Positions 43,942 to 52,636 are shown, counted from the stretch's first letter. The stretch: DNA of 56,390 nt from JANPLG01 sp964609085 (GCA_964609085.1 CAZSRZ010000017.1:1-56390); one strand, 5' to 3'. Numbers and translations are program-made. Notes: generated by a model not told the origin, from the sequence alone.

Positions 43942-44252
43942 TCCACTTCTCCGGCGAACGCGGATTCCTGGAACAGCCCATCGCGGAGGATCTCTTCGAC
44001 CTCCAGAATGCGCGCGGCCGCCACATCCGGGTTACCCAGGACGCGCGGAGACGTCAGCCGCCCCCCGCAGACAGGACAGGCGACCCCGCCGGCCAGGGCC
44101 TGCGACAGGGTGAAGTGCACTTGCAGATCGCACTCGGTGCAAGGCGCCCATACGATCTGCTTCACGTAGATCGTGCCGGGGGGGACGCAGGGCGGGTCTG
44201 CCGGCTCCGGATCGTGGCCCCAGCGCGTCTGGCGTGTGTAGTCAAGTCGCAT
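43938..44252 (-). CDS. Mini zinc-ribbon protein A
   Basis: 104 residues. Two CxxC pairs (C-T-E-C near residue 38, C-P-V-C near residue 59) form a zinc ribbon, with W-A-P before and QVHF between. The tail is helical and acidic. It is clearly paralogous to the next upstream gene: both share R/P-rich lead, W-A-x-C-x-x-C-x-x-Q-V-H, Q-x-L/F, C-P-x-C-G and P. It is coupled to the barrel II gene (four-base overlap). Function unknown; it could bind a nucleic acid or protein partner or carry zinc. Confidence 0.8.
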   Translation of the reverse strand: MRLDYTRQTRWGHDPEPADPPCVPPGTIYVKQIVWAPCTECDLQVHFTLSQALAGGVACPVCGGRLTSPRVLGNPDVAAARILEVEEILRDGLFQESAFAGEVE

Positions 44253-44264
44253 CGGTTTTCGCCA

Positions 44265-44540
44265 TCAGAGTTGCTCAGTCAGGTCGTCTTCTTCACGGAG
44301 CACGCGCTGAAGCCACTCCTCGCGATCTTCGGGAGGCGCCAGCAACCCGGCTCCGCACCCAGGACACCGCAGCCCCGCCATGAGGAATTGCTGGACCGGG
44401 ATGTGGACCTGGATGGCGCACGCGGCACACTCGGCCCAGGTCATTTGTCGGACGAAAGGGGAGCCCGGAGGGTAGTCGTCCGGGTCGATGCGCTCGGGGT
44501 CTCTCCCCCAGCATGCCCTCACGTTTTGGCTGTCATCCAT
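44265..44540 (-). CDS. Mini zinc-ribbon protein B
   Basis: 91 residues. Two CxxC pairs (C-A-A-C near residue 38 and C-P-G-C near residue 59) align with those of the neighbour, with the common QVH after the first pair. The N-terminal D-P-E-R-I-D-P-D-D-Y-P-P-G pattern also parallels the neighbour's D-P-E-P-A-D-P-P-x-V-P-P-G. The gap to the next gene is 12 bases. It heads the unit with the two isomerase-like barrels, so the pair likely arose by tandem duplication. GGGGGGCG precedes the ATG. Confidence 0.78.
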   Translation of the reverse strand: MDDSQNVRACWGRDPERIDPDDYPPGSPFVRQMTWAECAACAIQVHIPVQQFLMAGLRCPGCGAGLLAPPEDREEWLQRVLREEDDLTEQL

Positions 44541-44632
44541 ACGGCAATCGCCCCCCGGTATTGTGTCACAGCCGGAGGGCGACGCTCGTCAGCAGTCCCA
44601 ACCCGTTGCCATTATCGTCCGCAGCGAGGCAG

Positions 44633-46615
44633 TCAGGGCTGGTCCGGGGTGCGGGTGAGCCGGGCCCCGTCGATCTCCGACTCCTCCCCGAGCGCATCGA
44701 TGATGCTGCGACTGATCCCGGAGTCGAATTCCGACACGGCGGGAAGCCCCAGCGTGGCGTTCTCGGTGGCGACGGCGGTCTGCGGCTCATCCGCCCTGGC
44801 TGCCTTCGAACGTTTGCGTGTCGGCTTCGCTGCGCTCGCGGCGCGGCGCAAGTCGAGGAACACTCGTCCGATTTCGGGGTCGAACTGGGTTCCCAGCCCT
44901 CGTTCGATCTCCTCGAGCGCCTGTCGCTCCGTAAGCCCCTTGCGATAGGGACGGGTAGTCGTCATCGCCGAGTAGGCGTCGGCGACGGCCAGGATGCGGC
45001 CGAGGAGAGGGATGTCCTGGCCAATGAGCCGGTCGGGGTAGCCCTTGCCGTCGTACCGTTCGTGGTGGCTGCGCACGCCGTGCACCACCTGCTCCATCCC
45101 AGGGATGGCGCCGACGATCAGGGCACCGAAGACGGGGTGCTGCTGCATCTGCCCGAACTCTTCGTCCGTGAGCCTACCGGGCTTCCGCAAGACGGCATCC
45201 GGCACCCCGATCTTTCCCACGTCGTGAAGGATGCCGGCGACCTGGATCGTCTGCAGCGCATCGTCTCCCAGGTTCATGGCGCGGCCGATCTCCAGGGAGT
45301 ATTCCGTCACCTCTTCGCTGTGCTTGCGAGTGTAACCGTCCTTGTTGTCGATTGCCTGCACCATCGATGAGAAGAGGTCATGCCCCCGAACGTAGATCAG
45401 GCCGGACTGGGCCTTGCTGTTGCGGGCAGTGATCCGGTTGCCGCCCTGCGTCTTGGATTGATACAGGTTGGCGTCCGCGACGGAGACTAACTCCAACACA
45501 TCCACACTGTCCGTCGGGAAGACGGAGATCCCATAGCTGAAGCCGATCGGCAGCGTCGCCGAACCCTCGCATCGGAAGCGTTCCCGCGAAAGGTTGCTCT
45601 GAATGCGCTCCGCACAGCGGACGGCCTGAGGCAGGCCTGTGTCCGGGAGGATCAGCATGAACTCGTCACCGCCGTATCTGGCGACTATATCCGTCTGTCG
45701 GCAGGAGCGCCGGAGGACCCCGGCGACGCGCTTCAGCACATCGTCCCCAGCGAGGTGTCCGTAGGTGTCGTTGAACAACTTGAAGTTGTCGAGATCCATC
45801 ATCACCACGGCGAAGGGTCGCTCATTGGTCGTGGAGCGCTCGATTTCCGCGTTGAGCCGCTGGTAGGCGCTGCGATGGTTGAATAGACCTGTGACGGGAT
45901 CGCGGTCCGCCAGCCGGCGGGCCTCGCCGATCAGCCGGATGCTGCGAAGTGCGCCGCCGATGTCGCTGCCCACCGCGGCGAGAATTGCCTGGGCAGTCTG
46001 GCCGTAGCTGCCGTAGCGCCGCATCAGCAGCATGTAGCCGAAATCCTCCCCGACCCTGCCCATCCGCACCGCGACGGCGTGGAGCGTTCCCAGCCCCTCG
46101 ACGGTGATCTGTTGGGCAACCACGCGCTGCTCACCACCGGGTAGTGCCCCGCCCAACTCTGCCAGGAGCGACTCCGGGACATCATCGCCGGGAAAACCGC
46201 GCTGCTCGATGAGCACCACGCGGTCCTGATTCTCGGCCGCGGGCAGCCAGATGGCACCCACCTGCGAATCCAGCGTTCCCATGATCTTGTCGAGCACCGA
46301 ACCCAGGTTGCTCCCGACGTTGGGCGAGCTGTTCAGGATCGAGATCACTTCGCTGATGACGGAGACCTGGGCCATTCCGGCAGCCACTTCAGATCGCAGC
46401 GTCAGGATCGCGGCCAGTTGGCGGACGAGCACCGTCCCCATCAGCAGCATCCCGAGGCCTGCGGTCAGCAGGTCGGACGGACGCGACCGGTCGATCGAGT
46501 AGAAGAGGAGGGCGTTCGCGATGCCGACCAGGATGATCGGGGACGCAATACGTGCACCCTCCCCCCGGACCAGGGCGCGGGAGTTTCTGCAGAATTCCAA
46601 AAATTCAGATCGCAC
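44633..46615 (-). CDS. Membrane GAF-GGDEF-HD-GYP c-di-GMP enzyme
   Basis: 660 residues from GTG 46615, which follows AGGACGG; longer readings to 46870 run into the divergent gene and are not favoured. Order: two transmembrane helices (about residues 21-70), a GAF-like region (about 85-235), then a diguanylate cyclase with GGDEF at 315-319 and an intact inhibitory site R-Q-T-D at 306-309. An HD-GYP phosphodiesterase follows, with HDVGK starting at His464 and an HHERYDGKGYP motif about 60 residues later. All key motifs are present, so it may both make and break c-di-GMP, or one half may be regulatory. A Lys/Arg-rich tail follows. Confidence 0.93.
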   Translation of the reverse strand: MRSEFLEFCRNSRALVRGEGARIASPIILVGIANALLFYSIDRSRPSDLLTAGLGMLLMGTVLVRQLAAILTLRSEVAAGMAQVSVISEVISILNSSPNVGSNLGSVLDKIMGTLDSQVGAIWLPAAENQDRVVLIEQRGFPGDDVPESLLAELGGALPGGEQRVVAQQITVEGLGTLHAVAVRMGRVGEDFGYMLLMRRYGSYGQTAQAILAAVGSDIGGALRSIRLIGEARRLADRDPVTGLFNHRSAYQRLNAEIERSTTNERPFAVVMMDLDNFKLFNDTYGHLAGDDVLKRVAGVLRRSCRQTDIVARYGGDEFMLILPDTGLPQAVRCAERIQSNLSRERFRCEGSATLPIGFSYGISVFPTDSVDVLELVSVADANLYQSKTQGGNRITARNSKAQSGLIYVRGHDLFSSMVQAIDNKDGYTRKHSEEVTEYSLEIGRAMNLGDDALQTIQVAGILHDVGKIGVPDAVLRKPGRLTDEEFGQMQQHPVFGALIVGAIPGMEQVVHGVRSHHERYDGKGYPDRLIGQDIPLLGRILAVADAYSAMTTTRPYRKGLTERQALEEIERGLGTQFDPEIGRVFLDLRRAASAAKPTRKRSKAARADEPQTAVATENATLGLPAVSEFDSGISRSIIDALGEESEIDGARLTRTPDQP

Positions 46616-46793
46616 GGCACCGTCCTGTGATCGTCGAATGCTCGGCCGCGCGGGGCTACCCCGCGGCACTCGCTGCGCGGAGATTATCGGGTTGACGGAG
46701 GGTGGGCGTGAGGTCATCCAACCGATGGAGGTTCGCGCGACCCGGGGACACCATTGGTCGTAGTTCGGGGGGTGGGTATCGTCTGAACACCGG

Positions 46794-46799
46794 TATAAT
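46794..46799 (+). promoter_or_regulatory. -10 element upstream of DUF1501 gene
   Basis: A perfect TATAAT lies 38 bases before the ATG at 46838. No TTGACA-like -35 is found at 16-18 bases upstream. The same short intergenic stretch also holds a hairpin (CGCGGGG-CTA-CCCCGCG, 46649-46665) that falls in the probable leader of the divergent c-di-GMP gene. Confidence 0.45.
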
Positions 46800-46837
46800 C
46801 GCAGCGGTTCGAAGTCTGGGATGGGAGTCCGGGCGAA

Positions 46838-48166
46838 ATGCTCCACCTGGGTCGGATAGAAGCTGGGCACTGCGGCGGCGTTTCGCGGCGAGCAGTGCTG
46901 GAGGCCGGGGGCATGAGCGCGCTCGGGCTATCCCTCCCGGCGCAGGCGGCGCTGGCCGCCAGGGCGAGTCAGCCACGGTCAGTGATCCTGCTTTGGCTCT
47001 GGGGCGGTCCACCGCATCTCGACACGGTGGACCCGAAACCGGACGCACCGGCCGAGTTCCGCGGTCCCTACCGCGCCATCGGAACTGCCGTCTCGGGAAT
47101 CCAGGTGACGGAGTTGCTGCCTCGGCTAGCCGCCCGAATGGCCGACTGCTCGCTCATCCGCACCCTCCACCACGGCACCAGCGACCACGGGCTGGCCGGA
47201 ACGATTGCGATGACGGGCCGGAACCCGGCCGCCGGTCAGGTCTACCCGCATGCCGGCAGTGTCGTCGGGCGTCTCCGCGGCGCTCAGGCACCGCTCTCCG
47301 CCTTTCTGACGGTCGGCGAAAGGCTGAAGCAGGGGCATCGCCTCATCCAGGGCGAGGGCGGCGGGATGCTCGGCGCCGTCTACGACCCGTTCCGCGTCGA
47401 GTACGACCCCGAGCGCGGGTTCATGCCGGGTGAGGTGCAGCGACCGGAGCAAGTCGACGCCCTGCGGGCAGAACGTCGCGTCCGGTTGCACCGCGCACTG
47501 GAAGAGCAGGCCCTGCTCCCCGAAACTCGAGACAGCCGAGCGCTCGACCGATTCTACGATCGCGCCTTCGAACTGATCACGAGCAGCGAAGGTCGCCGGG
47601 TTTTCGATCTGGAGCACGAGACCCCCGCCACGCGGGAGCGGTACGGGCGCCATCGGTTTGGTCAGAGTTGCCTGCTTGCCCGGCGTTTGGTGGAGACTGG
47701 CGTGCCGTTCGTGCAGGTGAACTGGAGCCAGCACGTCGAGGCGGAGGAGGACGCCGGAGACGGCGGCTGGGACAACCACTACCGGAATTTCGAGATGCTC
47801 GCGGAGCGGCAGTGCGTCCTCTTCGATCAGGCGTACGCGGCCCTTCTGGACGACCTCCGCGATCGCGGTCTGCTGCAGAGCACACTCGTGGTGGCCGTTG
47901 GGGAGTTCGGCCGCACCCCCCGCATCAACCAGAACGCGGGCCGCGATCACTGGCAGAGTTGCTACAGCGCCATCCTCTCGGGCGGCGGCACTCGCGGGGG
48001 GCAGGTGGTCGGTCAGAGCGACGAGCGGGGCGAGTACCCGGCCTCACGCCCCGTCACCCCGTCGGACCTCTGCCTCAGCATGCTCCACACCCTCGGCATA
48101 ACCCGCACCGACGTTCTCGCCCTCGGCCTCCCCGTGGAGGGGGAGGTGATCGAGGAGCTCTTCTAG
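46838..48166 (+). CDS. DUF1501 family exported protein
   Basis: 442 residues. It starts with a twin-arginine-like leader (S-R-R followed by GGMSALGLSLP, about residues 16-32). The sulfatase/alkaline-phosphatase-like DUF1501 pattern follows: LWLWGGPPHLDTVDPKPDAP (about residues 51-70), the LIRTLHHGTSDHG strand, the WDNH motif near residue 311 and GEFGRTPRINQNAGRDHW near residues 353-370. Such proteins are common in Planctomycetes and are often paired with DUF1800 or cytochrome-like partners, none of which is seen here. Metal-dependent hydrolase activity is suspected but unproven. It is followed after 2 bases by a TolB-like gene. Confidence 0.92.
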   Translation: MLHLGRIEAGHCGGVSRRAVLEAGGMSALGLSLPAQAALAARASQPRSVILLWLWGGPPHLDTVDPKPDAPAEFRGPYRAIGTAVSGIQVTELLPRLAARMADCSLIRTLHHGTSDHGLAGTIAMTGRNPAAGQVYPHAGSVVGRLRGAQAPLSAFLTVGERLKQGHRLIQGEGGGMLGAVYDPFRVEYDPERGFMPGEVQRPEQVDALRAERRVRLHRALEEQALLPETRDSRALDRFYDRAFELITSSEGRRVFDLEHETPATRERYGRHRFGQSCLLARRLVETGVPFVQVNWSQHVEAEEDAGDGGWDNHYRNFEMLAERQCVLFDQAYAALLDDLRDRGLLQSTLVVAVGEFGRTPRINQNAGRDHWQSCYSAILSGGGTRGGQVVGQSDERGEYPASRPVTPSDLCLSMLHTLGITRTDVLALGLPVEGEVIEELF

Positions 48167-48168
48167 GC

Positions 48169-49056
48169 ATGGCGGCACCTGGAGGACGGTGGTTCGGCCC
48201 CTGGCTGCTCTTGCTCGCCTGCACCCTGGCGACCTGCGCCCTGAGCGCCGAAGCGGGCATCACCTCATTCACGAGCGACGGGAAGCGCAAAGAGGACCTG
48301 GCCTGGTCACCCGACGGCGCTCGGCTGGCATGCAGCCTCTATCACCAGCGAGGCCGAATCGGCATTGCCCTCATCGATCCGGCCACGGGCAAGCAGCAGA
48401 TCCTGACCACCGACCCCGTGGAGCGGAGCCCGGCATGGTCTCCGGACGGCACCCGGTTGGCGTTCGTCCACGTCACCCAATCCGGCACAGACGGCGAACT
48501 CGATATCTACAGCATGGCCGCGGACGGCTCGGACCGGAAGCAACTCGTGAATACCGGCGGCAAGAGCTTCGAGAACTATCCATCCTGGTCGCCGGATGGG
48601 AAACGGCTCCTCTTCACCACGACAATCGACAAGACCCAGGAGATCTACACCGCCGATGCGGACGGTAAAAACCTGCGTCGGATCACCTCCGACCCGTCGT
48701 TGAAACAGTGCCCGCGGTGGTCCCCGGACGGAGCGTCCATCCTCTTCACCTCCAGCCGGGACGGTGGTTTCGAGCTGTACCGCATGCCGGCGGCGGGCGG
48801 CGAAATCCGGCGCCTCACCGACGATTCCTCCATCGACGTGGCCCCCGCCTGGTCCCCGGACGGACGTCGCATAGCCTGGGTGAGCAACCGCGATGGTAAC
48901 TTCGAGATCTACGTGATGGATGCCGATGGGAAGGGCCCGCGGAATGTGAGCCGGCACCCCGGCTACGACTTCAGCCCCGCCTGGCGACCCGATGGGATGC
49001 TGACCTGGGTATCCGACAGGTCCGGCGGGTACGACGTCCTCGGCACCCGCCCATAA
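48169..49056 (+). CDS. TolB-like WD40/PD40 beta-propeller protein
   Basis: 295 residues with a signal peptide (hydrophobic residues 12-28). Six PD40 repeats of the TolB type follow (W-S-P-D-G-x-R/K pattern), for example PAWSPDGTRLAFV and PSWSPDGKRLLFT, with the D-x-D-G and R-x-x-T segments between. ATG 48169 begins two bases after the DUF1501 stop. A longer in-frame reading lies within the DUF1501 gene and is rejected. It probably serves as an exported interaction module for DUF1501. No Tol-Pal genes are present, so calling it tolB would overstate it. Confidence 0.88.
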   Translation: MAAPGGRWFGPWLLLLACTLATCALSAEAGITSFTSDGKRKEDLAWSPDGARLACSLYHQRGRIGIALIDPATGKQQILTTDPVERSPAWSPDGTRLAFVHVTQSGTDGELDIYSMAADGSDRKQLVNTGGKSFENYPSWSPDGKRLLFTTTIDKTQEIYTADADGKNLRRITSDPSLKQCPRWSPDGASILFTSSRDGGFELYRMPAAGGEIRRLTDDSSIDVAPAWSPDGRRIAWVSNRDGNFEIYVMDADGKGPRNVSRHPGYDFSPAWRPDGMLTWVSDRSGGYDVLGTRP

Positions 49057-49059
49057 CCA

Positions 49060-49076
49060 GGCCGGCCCCGCCGGCC
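49060..49076. terminator. Hairpin terminator after TolB-like gene
   Basis: A perfect 7-bp stem (GGCCGGC / GCCGGCC) with a CCC loop, four bases after the stop. It has no T tract, so termination may depend on Rho. Confidence 0.5.
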
Positions 49077-49142
49077 CGTGGGAGTGCCGATTCCCCCGGT
49101 GCGCGATTCCCCCGGTCCGCGACGGCCTGGGTGCGACAGCCT

Positions 49143-49330
49143 GGGTGCGCGGGCGTCCCCGCCCGCATGGCGTTCACGAACCCCGCCCGGGGTGCGCGGT
49201 TATCCCCGTCCGCATGGCGTTCACGAACCCCGCCCGGGGTGCGCGGTCATCCCCGTCCGCATGGCGTTCACGGCCCCGTTCCCGCTCGATGCCCTGGGTG
49301 CGCGGGCGTCCCCACCCGCATGGCGTTGAC
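49143..49330. repeat. 47-bp tandem repeats with REP-like palindrome
   Basis: Three tandem copies start at 49143, 49190 and 49237, and a fourth partial, more divergent copy starts at 49296. Each unit has GGGTGCGCGG, a C/T-rich core, then CCGCATGGCGTTCAC. In copy 1 the core GCGGGCG-TCCC-CGCCCGC is a perfect hairpin; other copies carry compensating or breaking changes. The whole stretch 49057-49504 is gene-less; apparent open frames here simply read through the repeats in several frames. Similar elements often occur between genes of GC-rich genomes, but I cannot test for copies elsewhere. Confidence 0.85.
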
Positions 49331-49504
49331 GCACCGTGCCCCGACCCATGGCCCCGTCCGGCGTACGTGGCCGAAGACTCCCGAGTGCCTCGTGACTCCG
49401 TCACAAGACGGAGGGCGAGTCCCTCGGCGAAGGCCGTGGGCAATACGGGTCCCGACTCGGGACCACTGGATGACGAACCCGTCCCCGATAGGCCCCGGTC
49501 CCGA

Positions 49505-50059
49505 TCAGAAGGACCACTCCGCAAGGAGCCGCTTGCGCAGGTCGTCCAGTTCGGCCGCACGGCGGGCGCCGCCCGAAAGGGTGCTCTCGCACTCGCGGAG
49601 CTCCTCCCTTAGCGCGACGACCTCTCTGTCCAGCGTGGCGAGTCGGAGCGCAAGCACATCGGCTACCGCCTTCAATAGCGCCGTCGCCCAGTGGGCCTCA
49701 CGCTCCAGCGCCTTCTGGAAGTCAGTCCGAGTGATCAGGAGTAGGGTCGTTTCTCCCACGGCGAAAGCAGAGGCCGTGCGGGGGCTGTCGAGCAGCAGGG
49801 CGATCTCGCCGAAGATGGTCCCTGGGTTAAGTCGCGCCAGCAGGTGATCATCCGGTCCCGGGAGATCAATCTTGATCTCCACTTCGCCGGCCAGAAGTAA
49901 GTACATGCCGTCGCCGGTGTCGTCCTGGTGGAACAGCGCCTCGCCATCCCGAACGCGGATCACGCGGATCACTCGCTCGATCGCGGCGAAATCCGCTTCC
50001 CGAAGATCACGGAAGCACGGAAAGCCTTCGATTTGCGCCCGTGTCACCCGATCACCCAT
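49505..50059 (-). CDS. Cyclic nucleotide-binding domain protein without effector domain
   Basis: 184 residues from ATG 50059. A CRP-type cNMP-binding domain occupies residues about 10-125, with the GDGMYLLLAGEVEI strands and the phosphate-binding cassette FGEIALLLDSPRTASA, where the Glu and Arg that contact cNMP are intact. The C-terminus is a coiled coil (about 135-184) instead of a DNA-binding helix-turn-helix. It therefore probably acts by protein contacts, not as a transcription factor. It lies 34 bases after the glutamate dehydrogenase gene on the same strand. A longer start at 50143 lies within that gene. Confidence 0.9.
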   Translation of the reverse strand: MGDRVTRAQIEGFPCFRDLREADFAAIERVIRVIRVRDGEALFHQDDTGDGMYLLLAGEVEIKIDLPGPDDHLLARLNPGTIFGEIALLLDSPRTASAFAVGETTLLLITRTDFQKALEREAHWATALLKAVADVLALRLATLDREVVALREELRECESTLSGGARRAAELDDLRKRLLAEWSF

Positions 50060-50093
50060 GCCCGCACCGATCCCTCCCGCCCAGCCTCGGACG

Positions 50094-51329
50094 TCAGATG
50101 CCCCGCAGCACCGCGGCCCGCGCGACGCGGCCCAGGGCGACAATGAACGCGGCAGTTCGCCAGCTCAGATTGCGGCGTCGCTTGAGGTCACGTACGGTGC
50201 CGTACCCGCTGGTCATCACCCGCCGCAACCGCTCGTTCACCTCTGCTTCCGTCCATCGGAAGCACTGGATGTTCTGGGTCCACTCGAAATAGCTGACGGT
50301 GACCCCGCCTGCGTTGGCCAGGATATCGGGGATGACATGGATCCCTCGCTGCTCAAGCACCTGATCCGCCTCCGGGGACGTCGGCGCGTTGGCAGCCTCC
50401 AGAATCGCTCCGGCCCGGACTTCGGTCGCGATCTCCCGGGTGATGACGCCGCCTAGCGCCGCCGGGACCAGCAGGTCTACTTCCTGCGTCAGCAGTTCTT
50501 CCTGAGTGATGGTGCGTACCCCATCGGCCGCGTAGCTCGAGAGGGGTGAACGGGCGCGAGCGAGATCGAGCAGCGCGGGAACGTCCAATCCCGCAGGGTG
50601 GTGGATCGCCCCGGAGACATCGCTCAGCGCAAGCACACGGGCGCCCGCCTCATGCGCGAAGCGGGCGACGTACGACCCCACATTCCCGAAGCCCTGAATC
50701 GCCAGTGTGGCGCCGGCCAGACTCTTGCCGGCGTCTTTCAGAAACTCCTCGGCAACGTAGACGACCCCGCGCCCTGTCGCCGCCTCGCGCCCCTCGCTGC
50801 CGTGCAACTCCAGCGGCTTCCCGGTGACCACGGCCGGGCTGAATCCATGGAACTTGGAGTACTCATCCATGAACCAGGCCATCACCTGGGCGTTCGTGTT
50901 CATATCCGGTGCCGGGATGTCTTCCTGAGGCCCGACCACGTCGTGGATCCGCTGCACGAACTTGCGGGTCATCCGCTGCAGCTCACCTTCCGAGAGGTCT
51001 GCTGGGTCGCACTGGATCCCGCCCTTGGCACCGCCGTAGGGGATGTTCACCAGCGCCGTCTTCCAGGTCATCAGCGACGCCAATGCCCGTACGTCATCGG
51101 CGTCGACGGTGGGGTGGTAGCGCAGGCCGCCCTTCATCGGCCCCCGCGCGGAGTTGTGCTGGATCCGGTAGCCGGTAAAGACGGCGAGCTCGCCATTGTC
51201 CCGCTCGATGGGGATGCTCACAACATGCTCCGCTTCAGGCGTGAGCAGCAGGCGCTCCACCCGCGAGCCGAGCTCCATGATGTGCGAAGCCCGACGGAGG
51301 TACTGATTGGTGGCTTCGAAGGCGTGCAT
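50094..51329 (-). CDS. Glutamate dehydrogenase (Glu/Leu/Phe/Val family)
   Basis: 411 residues, the length of hexameric short glutamate dehydrogenases. The substrate-site lysine is Lys66 in PMKGGLRYH and the catalytic lysine Lys102 in PYGGAKGGI. The Rossmann motif GFGNVGSYVA is near residues 212-221, and N-A-P-T near the C-terminal half is conserved. It interconverts glutamate and 2-oxoglutarate; cofactor preference is not certain. ATG 51329 follows CGGGGA; GTG 51344 is an alternative. The cNMP-binding gene follows directly and may be co-regulated. Confidence 0.95.
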   Translation of the reverse strand: MHAFEATNQYLRRASHIMELGSRVERLLLTPEAEHVVSIPIERDNGELAVFTGYRIQHNSARGPMKGGLRYHPTVDADDVRALASLMTWKTALVNIPYGGAKGGIQCDPADLSEGELQRMTRKFVQRIHDVVGPQEDIPAPDMNTNAQVMAWFMDEYSKFHGFSPAVVTGKPLELHGSEGREAATGRGVVYVAEEFLKDAGKSLAGATLAIQGFGNVGSYVARFAHEAGARVLALSDVSGAIHHPAGLDVPALLDLARARSPLSSYAADGVRTITQEELLTQEVDLLVPAALGGVITREIATEVRAGAILEAANAPTSPEADQVLEQRGIHVIPDILANAGGVTVSYFEWTQNIQCFRWTEAEVNERLRRVMTSGYGTVRDLKRRRNLSWRTAAFIVALGRVARAAVLRGI

Positions 51330-51402
51330 ACGATCCCCGGACACTCTGGTGGGGTCCCATCAACGAGGTGCGCCGTCCCAGGGCACCCTTCCTTCGCGCG
51401 GA

Positions 51403-52617
51403 TCAGTCCTGGATGGTTACCCGATCCATCACGCTCCGGTCCGCCGTTCGCACCGCCTCGACCTGGAGGGGGCCATCAACCGGCACCTGCACTCGAAGAT
51501 AATGCGGCGTGCTCTCCCTGTAGGCCGTGATCGCAGGCAGTTCCGGCGTGAACTGATAGAGCGACTTACCTCCGCCGCCGCTCACGATGTACGTCACGCC
51601 CAGGCCCCGCCCGTATCGGAATCGTGAGCGGACACGCGGCGCAACGGCATCGCCGCGGAGCGGGTAGCTGCGTTCGTAATTGTGATTGTGACCCGCCAGG
51701 ACCAGATCCACCTCGAAGCGCTCCAGCCGGGGCCGGAGGACGGAGATCAGTTCGGCGTTGTTGAGCCGACGGACGTTGGAGCTGTACAGGGGGTGATGCA
51801 TGTAGAGGATCAGCCAGCGAACCGTGGGGTCGCTCCGTGCCCGTCCCAGGGTTAGGTCGAGCCACGCCAACTGCTGCGGGTTTTTGAAATCGTCGGAGTT
51901 GAACGCGACGAAGCGGGTGTTCGCGTAGGTGAAGGCGTACCACGTTTCGGGCGGAGGCAGTGCCAGGCGCGCCAGGTAGGACGCGTAGCCTATCCGCTTC
52001 AGACCGATGCGCTCGTTCTCGTGGTTTCCGATCGCCGGCATCAGCGGGATCGTCGCCGCCAACGGCTCGATGAGCGTGAACCACTCGTCCCAGACCGGTT
52101 GATTCCCGTTCGCGTAGGAGAGATCGCCCAGCAGCAGATGGAAGGCAGGCTGCTCGGCGGTGATGCGCTCCACGTTTTGCTTGCTCACCGGCCCCGTGCC
52201 GTGATCGCCGAATGCGGTGAAAGTGAAGCTCTCGATACCGTCCGGGGCAGTACGGGCCGACCGCGTAGCGCTCATGCCAAGGGCGGGGTCGCCTGCGCGG
52301 TAGTAGCAGACGGACCCCGGACGAAGGCCGCGCAACGTGGCCTCGTAGAGGAATCCGGTCTTCTGGTCATAGGTCACCGAGCGGGCGTTCGCAGTTCGCC
52401 CCAGGCGCGGCGTCGGTCCATACTCGACCACCGGCCCTTTGGCCGGCACGCCGTTCTGCCACATCACGGTCATCGTGGAGCGCGGATCCTCGCTCCACGA
52501 GACGCGTAGTTGCCGCGGTAGTGGGTCGGGGGGCCGGGCGGCCCCCGCGATCGCGAATGCGATGGCGACGCCCAGCAGCCATGCGCCCAGCCCAAAGTGC
52601 CAACGGGGTGATTTCAT
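51403..52617 (-). CDS. Purple acid phosphatase-type metallophosphoesterase, exported
   Basis: 404 residues with an N-terminal signal segment (about 9-26). A fibronectin-like purple-acid-phosphatase N domain (residues about 35-130, LRVSWSEDPRSTMTVMW) precedes the metallophosphoesterase domain with all five motif blocks: FGDHG, GDLSYANG, GNHEN, MHHPLYS and GHNHNYER. This is the classic dinuclear-metal phosphatase set, so it likely hydrolyses phosphate esters outside the cytoplasm. ATG 52617 is chosen as it directly precedes the signal peptide. The gene is 19 bases after the membrane-protein gene and is probably co-transcribed with it. Confidence 0.93.
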   Translation of the reverse strand: MKSPRWHFGLGAWLLGVAIAFAIAGAARPPDPLPRQLRVSWSEDPRSTMTVMWQNGVPAKGPVVEYGPTPRLGRTANARSVTYDQKTGFLYEATLRGLRPGSVCYYRAGDPALGMSATRSARTAPDGIESFTFTAFGDHGTGPVSKQNVERITAEQPAFHLLLGDLSYANGNQPVWDEWFTLIEPLAATIPLMPAIGNHENERIGLKRIGYASYLARLALPPPETWYAFTYANTRFVAFNSDDFKNPQQLAWLDLTLGRARSDPTVRWLILYMHHPLYSSNVRRLNNAELISVLRPRLERFEVDLVLAGHNHNYERSYPLRGDAVAPRVRSRFRYGRGLGVTYIVSGGGGKSLYQFTPELPAITAYRESTPHYLRVQVPVDGPLQVEAVRTADRSVMDRVTIQD

Positions 52618-52636
52618 CTGCTTCACTCTGCCCGGA

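Noticed and set aside
46616..46870. N-terminal extension of the GGDEF/HD-GYP protein
   Set aside because: It would run through the divergent promoter into the DUF1501 gene, lacks a ribosome site, and the added residues are Pro/Arg-rich without pattern.
47668..48168. N-terminal extension of the TolB-like protein
   Set aside because: It lies inside the DUF1501 gene; the signal peptide begins at ATG 48169.
49143..49330. Possible CRISPR array
   Set aside because: Units are directly tandem with no unique spacers and there are no cas genes nearby.
49131..49847. Plus-strand frames of 155-238 residues across the 47-bp repeats
   Set aside because: The apparent proteins are just the repeat read in several frames followed by antisense of the cNMP-binding gene; no ribosome site or family pattern.
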